From positions 56,901,712 through 56,965,711 of the forward strand of contig CM070576.1 of the NCBI GenBank assembly GCA_036346355.1: a stretch of 64,000 bases of DNA. The letters run 5' to 3'. This stretch comes from Rhipidocladum racemiflorum. Lineage: Eukaryota; Streptophyta; Magnoliopsida; Poales; Poaceae. Both the position numbers and the translations under genes were made by a program. Every line of letters begins with the position of its first letter. Within the stretch, counting starts at the first letter, position 1. This document shows, piece after piece, positions 41,963 through 52,910 of the stretch. A model generated the notes under the pieces. That model was not told the DNA's origin. It did not search any database and saw nothing but the letters and a program-made list of their open reading frames with translations.

Positions 41963-44900
41963 ATGGGTTCCATGGTGCTCCTCCGTTCTTTGGCCTGCTT
42001 CCTGTTTCTCAGCTCATCCTTGGGGGCAGCAAATGGGATGTACGGTATAGCTGGTGCGGAGGAGGAGGAGGAGGTGGGGAGCAGGAGGGTCACCGATGGC
42101 ACCGGCGGAACCGCGAACGGTGCGTGGCCAGGGTACCTCTACACCAGAGCGGTTGGCCGATGCACACCCCAGTAAGCACACGCTTCCCGTTCCCAATCTT
42201 GGATTAAATTTCTTCTTGGCCTTCCCTTGCAGGGCTTCAATCTTTTTACTTCATTCTTTTAACAACGTCGGGTGGTTAGTGGTCGCTACAGTGTTTGAGT
42301 TAGATATCGAATCTTGGGTAGTCCTCTGTGTGGAAACCTCTCTTGAAACAATGTTAGTGATTTCAACTTACATATTCCCAATGCACAAAATGTGGAAACG
42401 GCAAGCTTTTGTAGCTTACCCAAGGGAAATCGACACACTCGCATCTACATGCCCAGCTCTTGGGACAAGGTTGGTGATCTCAACTTACATGTTCTTCACG
42501 CACAAAATGTGGAAAAGCAAGCTTCTGTAGCTTACCCAAGGGAAATCGACATCGCTCGCATCTACATGCCCAGGAGGCAGTAGATGAGCAATGCGATGAA
42601 CAGTAGCTTATGTGGGTTGGGACTTGGGAGACGAGCTCCAAACGTTTTCAAGCTTACAGTCTGTGCAAAGTTACCACTTTCGCGATTGGGTAGATCTAAG
42701 AATGTTGTTTCAGAGCCTAAAGGTCCAGCGGAATCTTCACAAGGTTGCAAGAAGGTGGCTTTTGCGAGCCCACAGCCTTTGATTTGCTTTCAGGAGATCC
42801 CTTGCCGTATATTCCAAGCTAAAGTCTTCGACTTACGGTCGATGGAATCGTCCTGTCAAGTTTTACAACAGCCGCTCATTCATATCCAGGCTACATTTTG
42901 AGTAACTAGTTCCTATATTAATTCTCTGGTAATGCACAGAACTTATGGTCGAGGGATCAGGGAAAAACATATCAACCGGTATAGTAACATATTTTCTGCA
43001 GTAACTCATGGTACTCCTTATGCAGATCAGTATATTGGGTTTACTTCTGCAGAGTTGCCAATGGTAAATGGACAACCATCATAACAACTCCGGGTGGAGT
43101 CTTATGGGCATCAGGGCAAGTCACGTCAGTTTCATTAATTACACGCATCTAATGCCATTTGGTGCTTCTCAAGCTCTAGTTGTTGAAGTTGTCGTCTTGT
43201 GGTGCGTTCTATCATGAAGAGAGGTGTTGTGACCTCGTGGGTAAGGGTGAAAATGGGTTGGATATAGATGGATATTGTTTTTTTATTTTTTTTTATTTAT
43301 TTTTTCCCGGATACGAAATCGGATACAGACTAGCCACATAATGATATGGATCCGAGTTATTCGCGATACGGATACGGGAAGAATATATGACAGATTCGGA
43401 TCGAAAACGGATAAAGATATACGGATAATGCACGCATATAAAGAGTAATATATGTTGAATTAAAATCATACGAGTATATGACTATAGTAACAAATTATAT
43501 ATCAATCAAACTCAATAGGCGTCGTAGAAAGAATATGTTACTTGAGGATCAATAGAACCAACTAATTATTAATATAAATGGGTTGCCATGGAAAAAATAT
43601 GATGAAAATGGATTGGGCCTTGTTGATATCCAAATAAGAAAAATTTGAATATCTGATCCGAATATCCGAATAAAAAAATTCCGAATATCCAGATCACATC
43701 CCATATTTACCAGATATTGGATGTTTTGGATCCGATCCCAGATTTGACCAAATAGTTAAATCCAGTCCTGACTGGATTCGGTCCTTGATCGAGCGGGAGA
43801 TATCCGATCCTTTTTCACCCCTACTTGTAGGGGTGTTCTCTGCTAGGGGATGCATTTTTATCATAACACAACATGATTCACCAGTTTATGAGGCAGTTTA
43901 AGTTCCTTTTATAAGGGAATAAATATCATGGCTAAAAATTATTACATAGCATGCAGAAATTCCTTCTTGAGAAACCGCCAGATGAATAGTATCCCAACAC
44001 TACCGGGTTTCTGTAGTGGTAGTGCCGCACTACAGTAAAACCAAGGCAATGAACAGTAGAACCAGCAAGACTTCAAAATGAAAATCGATGAATCTTTTGA
44101 TCGGTTGATCCAAATCCTGTGAAACTTTGTAGATACCTTCCTATGGATATTATGAACCTATTCTAACCTTCAATTACAAGGATTGATGTCAAAGTTCTGA
44201 CCTTTTTCCAATCGAAGGAAGAGTGCACAAGAACGGGTTCAAAAACAAAAACTTAGCCCTATGCTTGCTCGTGGGTTCTTGATGATCAAAATGATCCTAG
44301 ATAGTTTCATACATGTCATAGCAAATTAGAACACCTGAGATTCCTCTCTCTGGAAAATAACTACCGGCTACTAAGGGCCGGTAGTGCCGCTTGCACTCTA
44401 CTCAGAGGATTTCTTTACTGGAAAATAACTACCGCCGTTGACAGGCCGGTAGCAACGCTGGGCCGGCAGTACCGCCCCCTAGGGCTGGTAGTGCCGTCCA
44501 CACTGACATAACTCAAATTGCCTTCAAAAACAAAATAAATTCAAATCAAACTCAAATCAGAGCACACCTTGCTCAAATAAAAAAATACTCATCACTAATA
44601 TGAATAGACCTCCACATGGTCTTTCAAACTTATATGAGGGTATTCAGCTAAATGATTGTATTATAAATTAATCCCTTTTTTATACTTTCCTCAACAAGAC
44701 GGCAACCCTCCGCATTGTATAATATGAGGTATGTGAACTTTTTGCTTCTGTACATGGCTCCAATTGGAGGATATTTTGCCAATTAGCTTGATGATAATTT
44801 AACATGTACAGTGGAAAGCAATGTAAATATGTAGTGGTGTAAGGTTGTCTGCTTTGTGTGAGCTTGGTGGCATTACTGCCAAAAGTCAGAACAGTAAGTT

Positions 44901-45640
44901 GCATTATTTCGGTTTCTTTAACTGAAATCGAGGGTTTCCTCCTCTTTTACCAAAAAAAAAAAAAAGAGAGTGACTAGGGAACGGTATACCGTTGCAACGG
45001 TATAGCCATGAAACTTATGAAACTTATCAGTTTCAATGCTGGTTTCATGAGTTTCAGTGTTTAGTTTCATCAGTTTCATGTTTTATCAGTTTTTAGTGCT
45101 AAGTTTCATGAGTTTCAGTGCAAAAAATCATAAGTTTCATGAGTTTCAGAGGTATACCGTTGCAACGGTATACTGTTTTTTAGTTTTTCTGAAAAAAAAA
45201 ACAGTGCAAAGTACTACAATTTTATGAAACTGGAGTTTTCAGCAATACGCAAGTGTCTGTTTTGAAAACACTGCAATAAGCCGTCGTTTTGCTTCCTGTG
45301 AAACTCCTGCAGGTTCTGGAGCAGTGGAGCTGAACCATGGCCCAACATCGTCCCTCAGGAAGCAGCAGTGTCGAAGGTGTTCGGCTCCAGGTCCACTGAG
45401 AAGTATGGGCCACGCCTTACCTTATTGGAGGCTACTACGAGGACCGACGACATTAATGGCAGCGCCTTTGTCAGACTCGTGAAGCAAGGAAGCGCTGCTC
45501 TCCTCAATGCATACACAAGGAGAAACTTCCCTTTCGATTCCTGGGAGGTGAAGGCGCTGCTACTGGAGGCACTCGTGTCCGAGGAGGCTGCGGCTGTCCA
45601 GGCCGAGCGGTTTGAGCAGGCAAACGAGTCATGCATTTGA
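41963..45640 (+). CDS. Conserved small secreted plant protein of unknown function
   Basis: Two exons, 41963-42171 and 45313-45640, join across a CA|G codon (GTAAGC donor, CTGCAG acceptor) to give 178 residues. Residues 1-24 form a typical signal peptide (hydrophobic LLRSLACFLFLSSSLGAA). After an acidic linker (EEEEE at 33-37) comes CTPQFWSSGAEPWPNIVP, then a mainly helical C-terminal region (QEAAVSKVFGSR, LLEATTRTDDI, LLNAYTRRNFPFDSWEVK, ALLLEALVSEEAA). Cys67 and Cys177 are the only cysteines after the signal peptide and could pair. I recall similar anonymous proteins in grasses but know no function. A GA microsatellite (41941-41962) abuts the ATG in the 5'UTR. The 3.1-kb intron contains a 117-bp duplication, a hAT element and other repeats. 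Confidence 0.85.
42358..42590. repeat. 117-bp tandem duplication in the intron
   Basis: A block starting TGAT(T/C)TCAACTTACAT with CACAAAATGTGGAAA, GTAGCTTACCCAAGGG and ATCTACATGCCCAG occurs at 42358 and again at 42475. In one frame both copies read AYPREID. Confidence 0.75.
43242..43823. mobile_element. Non-autonomous hAT element (Ac/Ds-like ends) in an intron
   Basis: Ends TAAGGGTGAAAATGG and, from the right, TAGGGGTGAAAAAGG resemble Ac/Ds termini. Flanks CTCGTGGG (43234-43241) and CTTGTAGG (43824-43831) match 6 of 8, both differences being transitions. The 582-bp AT-rich body is full of GGATAC and CCGAATA words and does not code. Confidence 0.8.
43999..44520. repeat. CACTA-like ends and CTACCGGC palindromic repeats in the intron
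   Basis: TTTCTGTAGTG ends at 44018 and CACTACAGTAAAACC begins at 44028, two CACTA-type termini back to back. Downstream, ACTACCGGC and GGCCGGTAGTGCCG are repeated in both orientations (44355-44510), like CACTA subterminal repeats. No second outer terminus was identified. Confidence 0.45.
44985..45172. mobile_element. MITE-like element bounded by identical 20-bp palindromes
   Basis: TATACCGTTGCAACGGTATA, a perfect palindrome, occurs at 44985-45004 and 45153-45172. The 148 bp between are near-tandem variants of GTTTCATGAGTTTCAGTG. A degraded relative ends near 22910. No target duplication was found. Confidence 0.6.
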
Positions 45641-46231
45641 AAGCCGATGAAGAAAGAGCTGCCATTATTCCTGCTTGGAAGCTGTATCAGCAGACCGGTA
45701 GTATAGTAGTGTGTTTGTAGACAGTATTAGGTTACCACTTCTGTGGCCAGGGATCTCTCAAGCAATGTTCTCTTTTGGTTGGTGTATGCTAACTTGATGC
45801 TTTTGGGATTTTCTGAAACGTTGTTTGAACTGATGCTTTGTGCGATGTGTGTAGTGTAACTCGTGTCTGTGTGCGGCTGGACCTTTCATATTGTGATTTA
45901 GATGGAAGGTTCGTATTGCCGTATCGGTGTATCGTATTTCTACGCTCTAATCTGTATTAATTGGCTCAGCGTGTCATTGAACTGGCCATCTGTTTATGAA
46001 CAAGGGAGAAAAAAACTTGTAAATATGGTGCACTTGACACTTCGTCTTTGGTTGGTCCGTTAAATTTAGCTGTGGTCCTTGTAGTTGGCAGCGACGCCGA
46101 TGTTGGTGGAAGTTTCCACGGAGCCGGCGTGGGCGCACCGCGCAACCTACCAAGTAAACCTGACGAGGCGGCACGGCCGGCACGCAGCCTTGCACGGTTG
46201 GACGGACCACAGGATGGGTGAGAGCGGCAGC
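45641..46231. other. 3' flank of the secreted-protein gene
   Basis: The sequence just after 45640 should contain the 3'UTR. A GC-rich patch (46060-46215) has no recognisable coding content and forms the target region of the next hAT element. Confidence 0.4.
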
Positions 46232-47171
46232 TTAGGATGAAAACAGTACCAAAACGGTTGATAAATAATTATTTTATTTTCATTTTCATTTTTTTTACCG
46301 GTAACAGAAACAAAATCAAAAACTCCAAAAATGAATATGGAAACGGATAGTGACATAAATGGATGCGGAACAGAACGGAACTGATACGAAAATGAAAGCT
46401 AAAAATTCCACAAAAACATTGTACAGGATCACAATATGCATAGCTACAAAAACAATGTAACTTATTCTACTTCCAAGGTGGACACAAGAATAATTTACGT
46501 TCACCGGTATCATTAGAAAGTTTTTTTCTCAAGTTTGTCAGCTAAAGGCTCGTTATTTGTTTCTCATATCAGACCATCATGTCCTCCTCCATATCATTAT
46601 CATCGACATCCTCTTGCTACACCAACTACAAAGTGTAGTGCCCTAAAATGTACATATTATTGTTCGATGTTCATTTATGATTGTCTGATATTTATCCTGG
46701 ATTTTTTTGTAGTTTATAAAGGTTGTTTTGTTATTTTTAGATTTATAAAATTAATTTATTCATGAAAATAAAAAAAATTATGCTAAAATAATTTTTCTAC
46801 GTTTGAAATGTTCTAAAGTATTTTTAACAGTTTTTTTTTGAAATTTTTGAACTCTATTTAATATTTTCTATAAAGTCATTTGTATTTATGAAATTATTTT
46901 AATTTGAAAATAAATGTAAATTCTCCTTTTCCTTTTTGGGCCAACCCCGTCTCCCTTTCTGGCATGTTTCCATTTTTAATTTTCAGTTTCACTTATACGG
47001 AATTTTCATTTCCGTTTTCGTTGGAATTAGCTCTCCAGTTTTCGTTTCTGACAAAAAAAATTTCATTTCTGTTTCCGTATCAGTATTTTTCGTTTTTGTT
47101 TCCGAAAAAAGGCTTCTGTTTCCATTTCCCCCCAAAATGATCGAAAACATTCTGTTCCATTTTCAACCTTA
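46232..47171. mobile_element. Non-autonomous hAT element, 940 bp
   Basis: Ends TTAGGATGAAAACAG and, from the right, TAAGGTTGAAAATGG are inverted and Ac/Ds-like. Flanks GCGGCAGC (46224-46231) and GCGATAGC (47172-47179) match 6 of 8, both changes transitions. The body is AT-rich with TTTCGTTTTCG-type words and no transposase. Confidence 0.7.
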
Positions 47172-47971
47172 GCGATAGCGACCCCGATCGATGGCCTGCA
47201 ACAGCGCCCGATAAAACTATGGACGTAAGTTGTAACGAGGCCCGGGCAGGCTGCACCACACATCCAAACTTCCAAAAATGTTCAGTCGTGACCCTCAACC
47301 TGCAAGGGCAGCGGTTGGACAGGAAACGACAATCGATGCGGCACAACGTATGGCGGATGGGGCAACGACTCACGAGAGTTGCGGCAGCCAAACAAGTCGG
47401 CAACGTAGTAGGACAGAAGTACCTGGACTAAGGTTTCAAAAATCGACAAAAACAACTTAAAAAACTATGGAAACCGATCTTATCGTGCTGGCTTGAGAAA
47501 TAAAACCGCTCAATTTACTGGTTAAATAAAACATGGCATGTAGGCTTTTAGCACCCTGGCCTAAGAAGTTTGCTATGACGCTGCGACCAGCCCCCAAGCT
47601 TGAACGGACATATTCATTGCGCAAAAAAAATTCCCCATTAGCCCTAGCTCTCGACATTGTCACCTCCGCTCAGATCCGTCCGTCGTCGTTCTACCATCCA
47701 CTTTGAGATTTTCGAACGGTAAACCCTGAAAACCTCTCGGTTTGAGCTAAAATCAAAGAATTGGGAGAATTTCGAGCACTTAACAAATTTCGCAAAATTA
47801 GCTTGGTTTTGTCTTGGTTTGACTTGATTTTCACTCGATTGGTGTCGATTTTCGCTAGATACTTGGAGCTATGTCTTGTTCATGCATGTATTTGCATTTT
47901 AATCGATTGAAAAATTGGCATGCAATACTCACTGTAGTCATACCGAAATGGTGACCTAAGAATATTTGTTC

Positions 47972-48238
47972 ACGAAATTTTAGTAGCAATATTTGTTCAA
48001 GCATGTCAAGTAGCAATATTTAATTCAACATATTTTAGTAACAACATTTCTTCAATTATATTTAGTAGCAATATTTGTTCAACTATATCAAGTAGCAATA
48101 TTTGTTCAATTATGTCAAGTAGCAATATTTGTTGAAATATATGTAGTAGCAATATTTGTTCAATTATATTTAGTAGCAATATTTGTTGAAGTGTATTTAG
48201 TACCAATTTTTTCAATTATATTTAGTAGCAATATTGCA
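47972..48238 (-). repeat. 27-bp minisatellite, about nine copies
   Basis: The unit AGTAGCAATATTTGTTCAAT plus seven more bases repeats with an exact 27-bp period through its central part. Because 27 is a multiple of three, the minus strand stays open and reads a nine-residue repeat (ILLLDIIEQ and variants) for 69 codons. The array lies in what looks like an intron between a leader exon ending at about 47721 (CGAACG|GTAAAC) and the ATG exon at 48322. Confidence 0.75.
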
Positions 48239-48321
48239 ATAGACGACACCTATAAATGGTACTATTTGTTCAATTAGCGATATGTGTATGCATGCTTGCT
48301 TTTATTGTTTTCTATTAGCAG

Positions 48322-48919
48322 ATGACAGACAATGTCGACGTGGTGTGGGAGCACGGCAAGAAGTTGGATACTGAATTTCGATGCAAGCACTATGGTCCTG
48401 TTTGGCAGAGCCCCAGATCCTAGCTCCATCTCATAGCTGAAACTTATAGACTGAAATAAAGTGACTTAAGTTTATAGTTTTATTCTAAAATGTAAACAAG
48501 ATGACCCACCTAAACACCCTTAATATACCCATCACTCCAGCTCCACGAATTGGTGAAGCTAGGAATACCCAGCTCCACCAACTCCAAGAATTTGGTGAAG
48601 AGCTCTACCAAACACCCCCTATGTCAAAGAGAAGAAAGGAGACTGTGCAACCCGACTGAAGCACCACAAGATAGCTCTATTTCCTATGGCATCACGGAGA
48701 TACAAGGTAGCTATGGTTCATATGGCAGCTATGACTACGCCATATCTAATGTTTATGTACAACCTCCTACCCAATGGGTTTATGAGTGGCACGACCCTAC
48801 GTTTATGCCATATTATACCAATAATGGCAAACGACAAGTACAAGGATGGGGCAAAGCTGGCACGATTACAAGGTGGAGTTGTTCGCTACAAGACGATTGG
48901 CCTTATTGTCCAGCGATGA
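48322..48919 (+). pseudogene. BED-type zinc-finger relic of a hAT or DUF659-like gene, split by a MITE
   Basis: After acceptor TTAGCAG, ATG at 48322 opens DVVWEHGKKLDTEFRCKHY, the N-terminal pattern of plant BED-finger and hAT/DUF659 proteins. The frame is interrupted at 48394 by a MITE. After removing it and one target copy, the frame continues as VKEKKGDCATRLKHHK, matching the second half of such a finger. The second Cys of the finger reads Tyr. Downstream, the neighbouring frame (48640-48960) reads Tyr/Gly-rich sequence (YGSYGSYDYAISN, QWVYEWHDPTF) like the C-terminal tail of such proteins, so the middle of the gene is probably deleted. Confidence 0.55.
48395..48618. mobile_element. MITE inserted in the BED-finger exon
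   Basis: GTCCTGTTTGGCAGAGC at the left is mirrored by GCTCTACCAAACACCCC at the right. CTATG flanks both sides (48390-48394 and 48619-48623). Removing the element and one CTATG restores the reading frame, which fixes the insertion. A TAT duplication with slightly longer termini would give the same empty site, so the superfamily is unsettled. Confidence 0.75.
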
Positions 48920-48959
48920 ATACAACATGGCCAACCAAGTGTACACACAATAATACTAT

Positions 48960-50078
48960 CCGTAGCCCCGAAGGTAATATTTCATTTGTATGCTTCATTT
49001 CATTGCAACTTGATTTTTACTAACATAGCATCCATGCAGGCCCAACATGGTATTTATATGGGAAGGATGACGAAAATATGTCTAATTTATAGATTGAAAT
49101 GAAATGTATCGAAATGTGAACGGTATTGATATGTGAATAGTATTGGTATGTCATTATGTGAATGCCTATTTTTGCACTTATTGTATTGGTATGTGAGTAG
49201 TATTGAAATGAAAGATTATTTGTTGATATATTATTGCTAAATGTCTACTTTATAACTTGGAACTGTCTAACATATAGCAAAAATCATGTTAAATTTTTTT
49301 CATATTTAGAAAAGATCATGCCGGACTTTTTTTTCATGTTTTTTCGTACTTTTTATACATTTATTATATTTTCCTATTTTGGGATTTTAATGATTTTTTA
49401 AAACAAATTTTACAATAATTTTTTGCAATTTTTTTTCTTTTGTCACCGGTTTTTCATCAGTAACCACTCGAAAATCAAAACTTTTTGAGCGGTATTCGTT
49501 CAAAAACCGCGAAAATCGCTCCACGATTTGACCAGATTTCAAATACGTTTTGACTTTTCAAACCGTTCGATTTTCAGCGAATTTCAAATAATTTTTTTGT
49601 AAATTTCAATATTATCAACTCATCAAATCTAAGCTCAGAACGGTATTATTAACCCTCCGTGGTACTCTGCGAGCCTGCCAAGTGCCAACACCGCGGCCCG
49701 TACCATGGAGCAAAATCAATCAATCCATCTCTCTCTAAATGAAAAGGGCACTGGGGAATATTAGTTGCATCTTGCTCCTCACATGGAGCGATACGAATAC
49801 GATGATTGGGTGGGGCGGCGTAGAGCGTGGCGTTTCATGTTTGACCTGTCAACGGTTGTACAGATGCTTTTTATCCCCCCCTTGAATTCCATTCTGGCAG
49901 GCATACCTGCAGCCATCGGACGGCTCCAGCTCATCCATCCAGGAACATGCCCAACAAAAACCCGAAATTGCATTACAACTCATTGAACAGCCTACAAGCC
50001 AAGCCGTGCAGACATATGCAGCGAATGTACGCGGAGATATATATTAATAAGTATCTATGTCGTGGTGTGGGTTGCCAG
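48960..50078. other. Intergenic sequence with old repeat debris
   Basis: AT-rich DNA. 49440-49640 contains the CGAAAATC and TTTCAAA words of the degenerate hAT-like repeat. No gene supported. Confidence 0.4.
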
Positions 50079-50636
50079 TAGAGGTGGGCGTCGTGTCGTG
50101 CCGTGCCGGCCCGGTCCAGGCCCATCGTGCTTCGGGTCGAAACCGTGCCGTGCCACGACGGCCCATCGTGCCCACCGTGCCGGCCCGACTCACTTTTGGC
50201 GAGCCCAAGCCCGGCCCATTTGCGACCGTGCTCGTTGCCGTGCCGGCCCAAGCCCGACCCATTTTTACTATTGTGACGAACAAAGAAATAAAACAAATCA
50301 ATACTACTAAACTACCTATTTTAATTACATAAGAGACTAATCACATCAACAAAATGTCAAACATAAATGCAATGCTTGAAGATACCTTGAATCAACAATA
50401 TCTGCCAACTTTTAAGCCTTAATCCGTGATTTCAGATTCGTGCCGCGCAAGACGCCCTACTTAAATCGTGTCGCTGCCGCGTCGCCCGTCGTCGTGCCTG
50501 GTTCTGGGCAGCATGGCCCGTGGCCGTTGCGCGTCTTACCGATCCGGCCCGTAATCGCCGTGCCGCGTCTTTGCGACCGCCATACCATCGTGCTTCGGGC
50601 CGGCCCAAAAGAGCCCGGCCCAAATGCCCACCTCTA
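50079..50636. mobile_element. Non-autonomous hAT element with perfect 8-bp TSD
   Basis: Ends TAGAGGTGGGC and GCCCACCTCTA are perfect inverted repeats. The duplication GTTGCCAG is exact (50071-50078, 50637-50644). The 558-bp body has GC-rich arms made of CGTGCCGGCCCG words (mirrored as CGGGCCGGCCC at the right) around an AT-rich centre. The exact duplication marks it as the youngest of the hAT insertions here, together with 51973-52868. Confidence 0.88.
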
Positions 50637-51399
50637 GTTGCCAGTTGCTGCCCTGTTACTGTTATTAGCTACCCTGTCTTCTTCTGCCCAGGAGCACATC
50701 GTCTCTACTGCGTGTAGCCATCATTCACGCCTTTCCCCCCATACCTTTCTGCCTTGCACGGTCACAAACTCACAGGCCGCGACCCCACGAAGAAAAATCT
50801 CTGAAAAACGAATGTGCAATTTCATTCTTATGACATGACGTTTGCTTTACGAGTTTGCTCTCGTTTTTTATTTTTTCTAGTTGTCCGTCGTGAGCTGTTG
50901 CAACGGTATGGAACGATCAAAACATCTGTGTGATGGCTACTATGTTTAATATTTCTGGGTCAATTCTCAGAAAGAGAGGTTTTAGCTTACAGATATAGCA
51001 TCACTCCTTGGTTTCGTCTTTCTGATCTGCTGTCATGTCCACAACGACATCAACTAAAAAAGGGTGCAAACAATGGATGCATACTGTATCACCAGTGACC
51101 AGATTAACGTCCAAGTACGTGGAACAATTTAGAACACATGAGGATTGTGCTTTGATTTTACCTTGGTTCTTCAGGCATCATGACCAAACGTTGGGAAAAG
51201 GAAGTTTCAACTTCTGAACTTGAGGCCCTCGCTGGTGCATATTTGAGCAATTTGGACCATTTTTGGAGATGCGGATGGAACATACTCTCACACCATCTGT
51301 AATGCCTCAAAAGTCTTGTACACTGTGGAACTCTGGGCTCGCCGTCAATGGCTCAAAGTAGGGCTGTCTGGGACAGGCTGTGTTGGAGTATCAGAATTG

Positions 51400-52910
51400 T
51401 GGTGTGGTTTCTGCCAATCTGTGCTTACTTTCTTGAGTGACATACAATCTGTGATTTGAAGTCAAAATTGTTTTGTTTTCAAGCAGAAATAAGGAGCACA
51501 TTGGCGTGAAGTTCTCGGAGCAAACTATATGTCTGCATTTGGCAAGGTTTTTGTTACGACACACGTAGAATTCTGATCCATATTTGAAAAGATTATATCT
51601 ATTGGTGAGTGAATACAAACTTATCTCCATATGTTTTCTACTATATATTAGGTATTGTCTTATACAAAAAAAATTTATCTAGTAAAGAGAGATCATCGTT
51701 CCATACTTTTGTGTGTACTTCTACTTATGCTTCTATTTAGTTCGTGTGTTCGAGTGAACGTGTTGTTCATTGGTGTGGGTAAACGACTACTTTTCACAAC
51801 TATTTTTACATGAAAAAAATAACAAAATATGTCAAGACAATAATAAAAAAATTGTAGTATGGTTTCTGCCGATCTGTGGTTCCTTTCTTGAGCGATTTGA
51901 AGTCAAAATTATTTTGTTTCCAAGCAGAGGTAAGGAGCACCTGGACGTGAAGTTCTCGGAGCTAGCTGTATGCAGGGTTTACATTTCCGAACCGACATTG
52001 GAAATCACCCGCGCGTCGGTATCATTTTTCATCGAAAATCCGTAGAAATCAAATAAAATTCAAAGTCAAATATTTTGAACTCGGTGATCAAACGGTGTCA
52101 AAATAATTCGAAAACCAACCAATTTTACCAATTTTCGACCGCTTTACATCGAAAATCGGCACATTCATCAGAAATTGGTAAAAGTTCAAGGGAAATTAGG
52201 GGGAAAATTGCAAAAATTGCTGGATAATAAACTAAACCCTGTTTCAAGCATACCTAGGGTCTACCATAATCCCGGACGCCAGACTGATGCTACTCTGCTT
52301 AACCAAAGAGCAGTATGCTTAATGCCATGCCTATTCAAATGATGACTAATGTTCTGATGAAACAAACTCCAAGTAGTTTGAACCATATTACTAGAAATTA
52401 GGGTGTGGATGATGGTGTATATACAATTAGGTTGATACAGTCTATCTTTCACTGTTTCACATATTGGACCTACATGACGTATGTTTATACAATTTGGTTT
52501 TTCAAATATGTGAAACCTTTCATTTCAATTTCATTGTCACACATATGTCATATTGGACTTACATGAACGCTATGTTAGTAAAAAATAGAGTTGCAATAAA
52601 ATAAAACATACAAATTAAATATTACCTATATTCAGTTTTGCTCAAAAACATCTAAAAAATTCATTTTTTTTCCAAAAAATTTCATGGCAGATATAAAAAA
52701 AACTATTAATACTAATTTTAGAGAACTTCTGGATAAATTTTTCCAAATTTTCTGAATTTTTTGAATTTAAATTGTACCGGTTTATCGGCCGATTTTGTTT
52801 CTCAAGCCGAATCGATACGGTCAAAAATCACGATTTTTGAGCGATTTTTGTCGATATTTCAAACCCTGGCTGTATGTCTGCATCTGACAAAGATTTTACC
52901 TGCATAAATC
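51400..52910. repeat. Diverged duplication of a roughly 170-bp unit, second copy split by a hAT element
   Basis: GTGTGGTTTCTGCCAATCTG...GTCAAAATTGTTTTG...GAAGTTCTCGGAGC...ATGTCTGCATTTG at 51400-51550 recurs at 51858-51972 and resumes at 52877, after the hAT element. The first copy therefore gives the unoccupied form of the insertion site. Confidence 0.75.
51973..52868. mobile_element. Non-autonomous hAT element with perfect 8-bp TSD, 896 bp
   Basis: It starts CAGGGTTTACATTTC and ends ATATTTCAAACCCTG. GCTGTATG is present exactly on both sides (51965-51972, 52869-52876). Terminal regions are AT-rich with CGAAAATC and TTTCGA words. The middle (52230-52600) is unlike the arms and may be a nested insertion. 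No transposase frame. Confidence 0.88.

Noticed and set aside
47972..48238. Regularly spaced repeats as a CRISPR array
   Set aside because: The copies are direct tandem repeats without spacers in a plant genome, hence a minisatellite.
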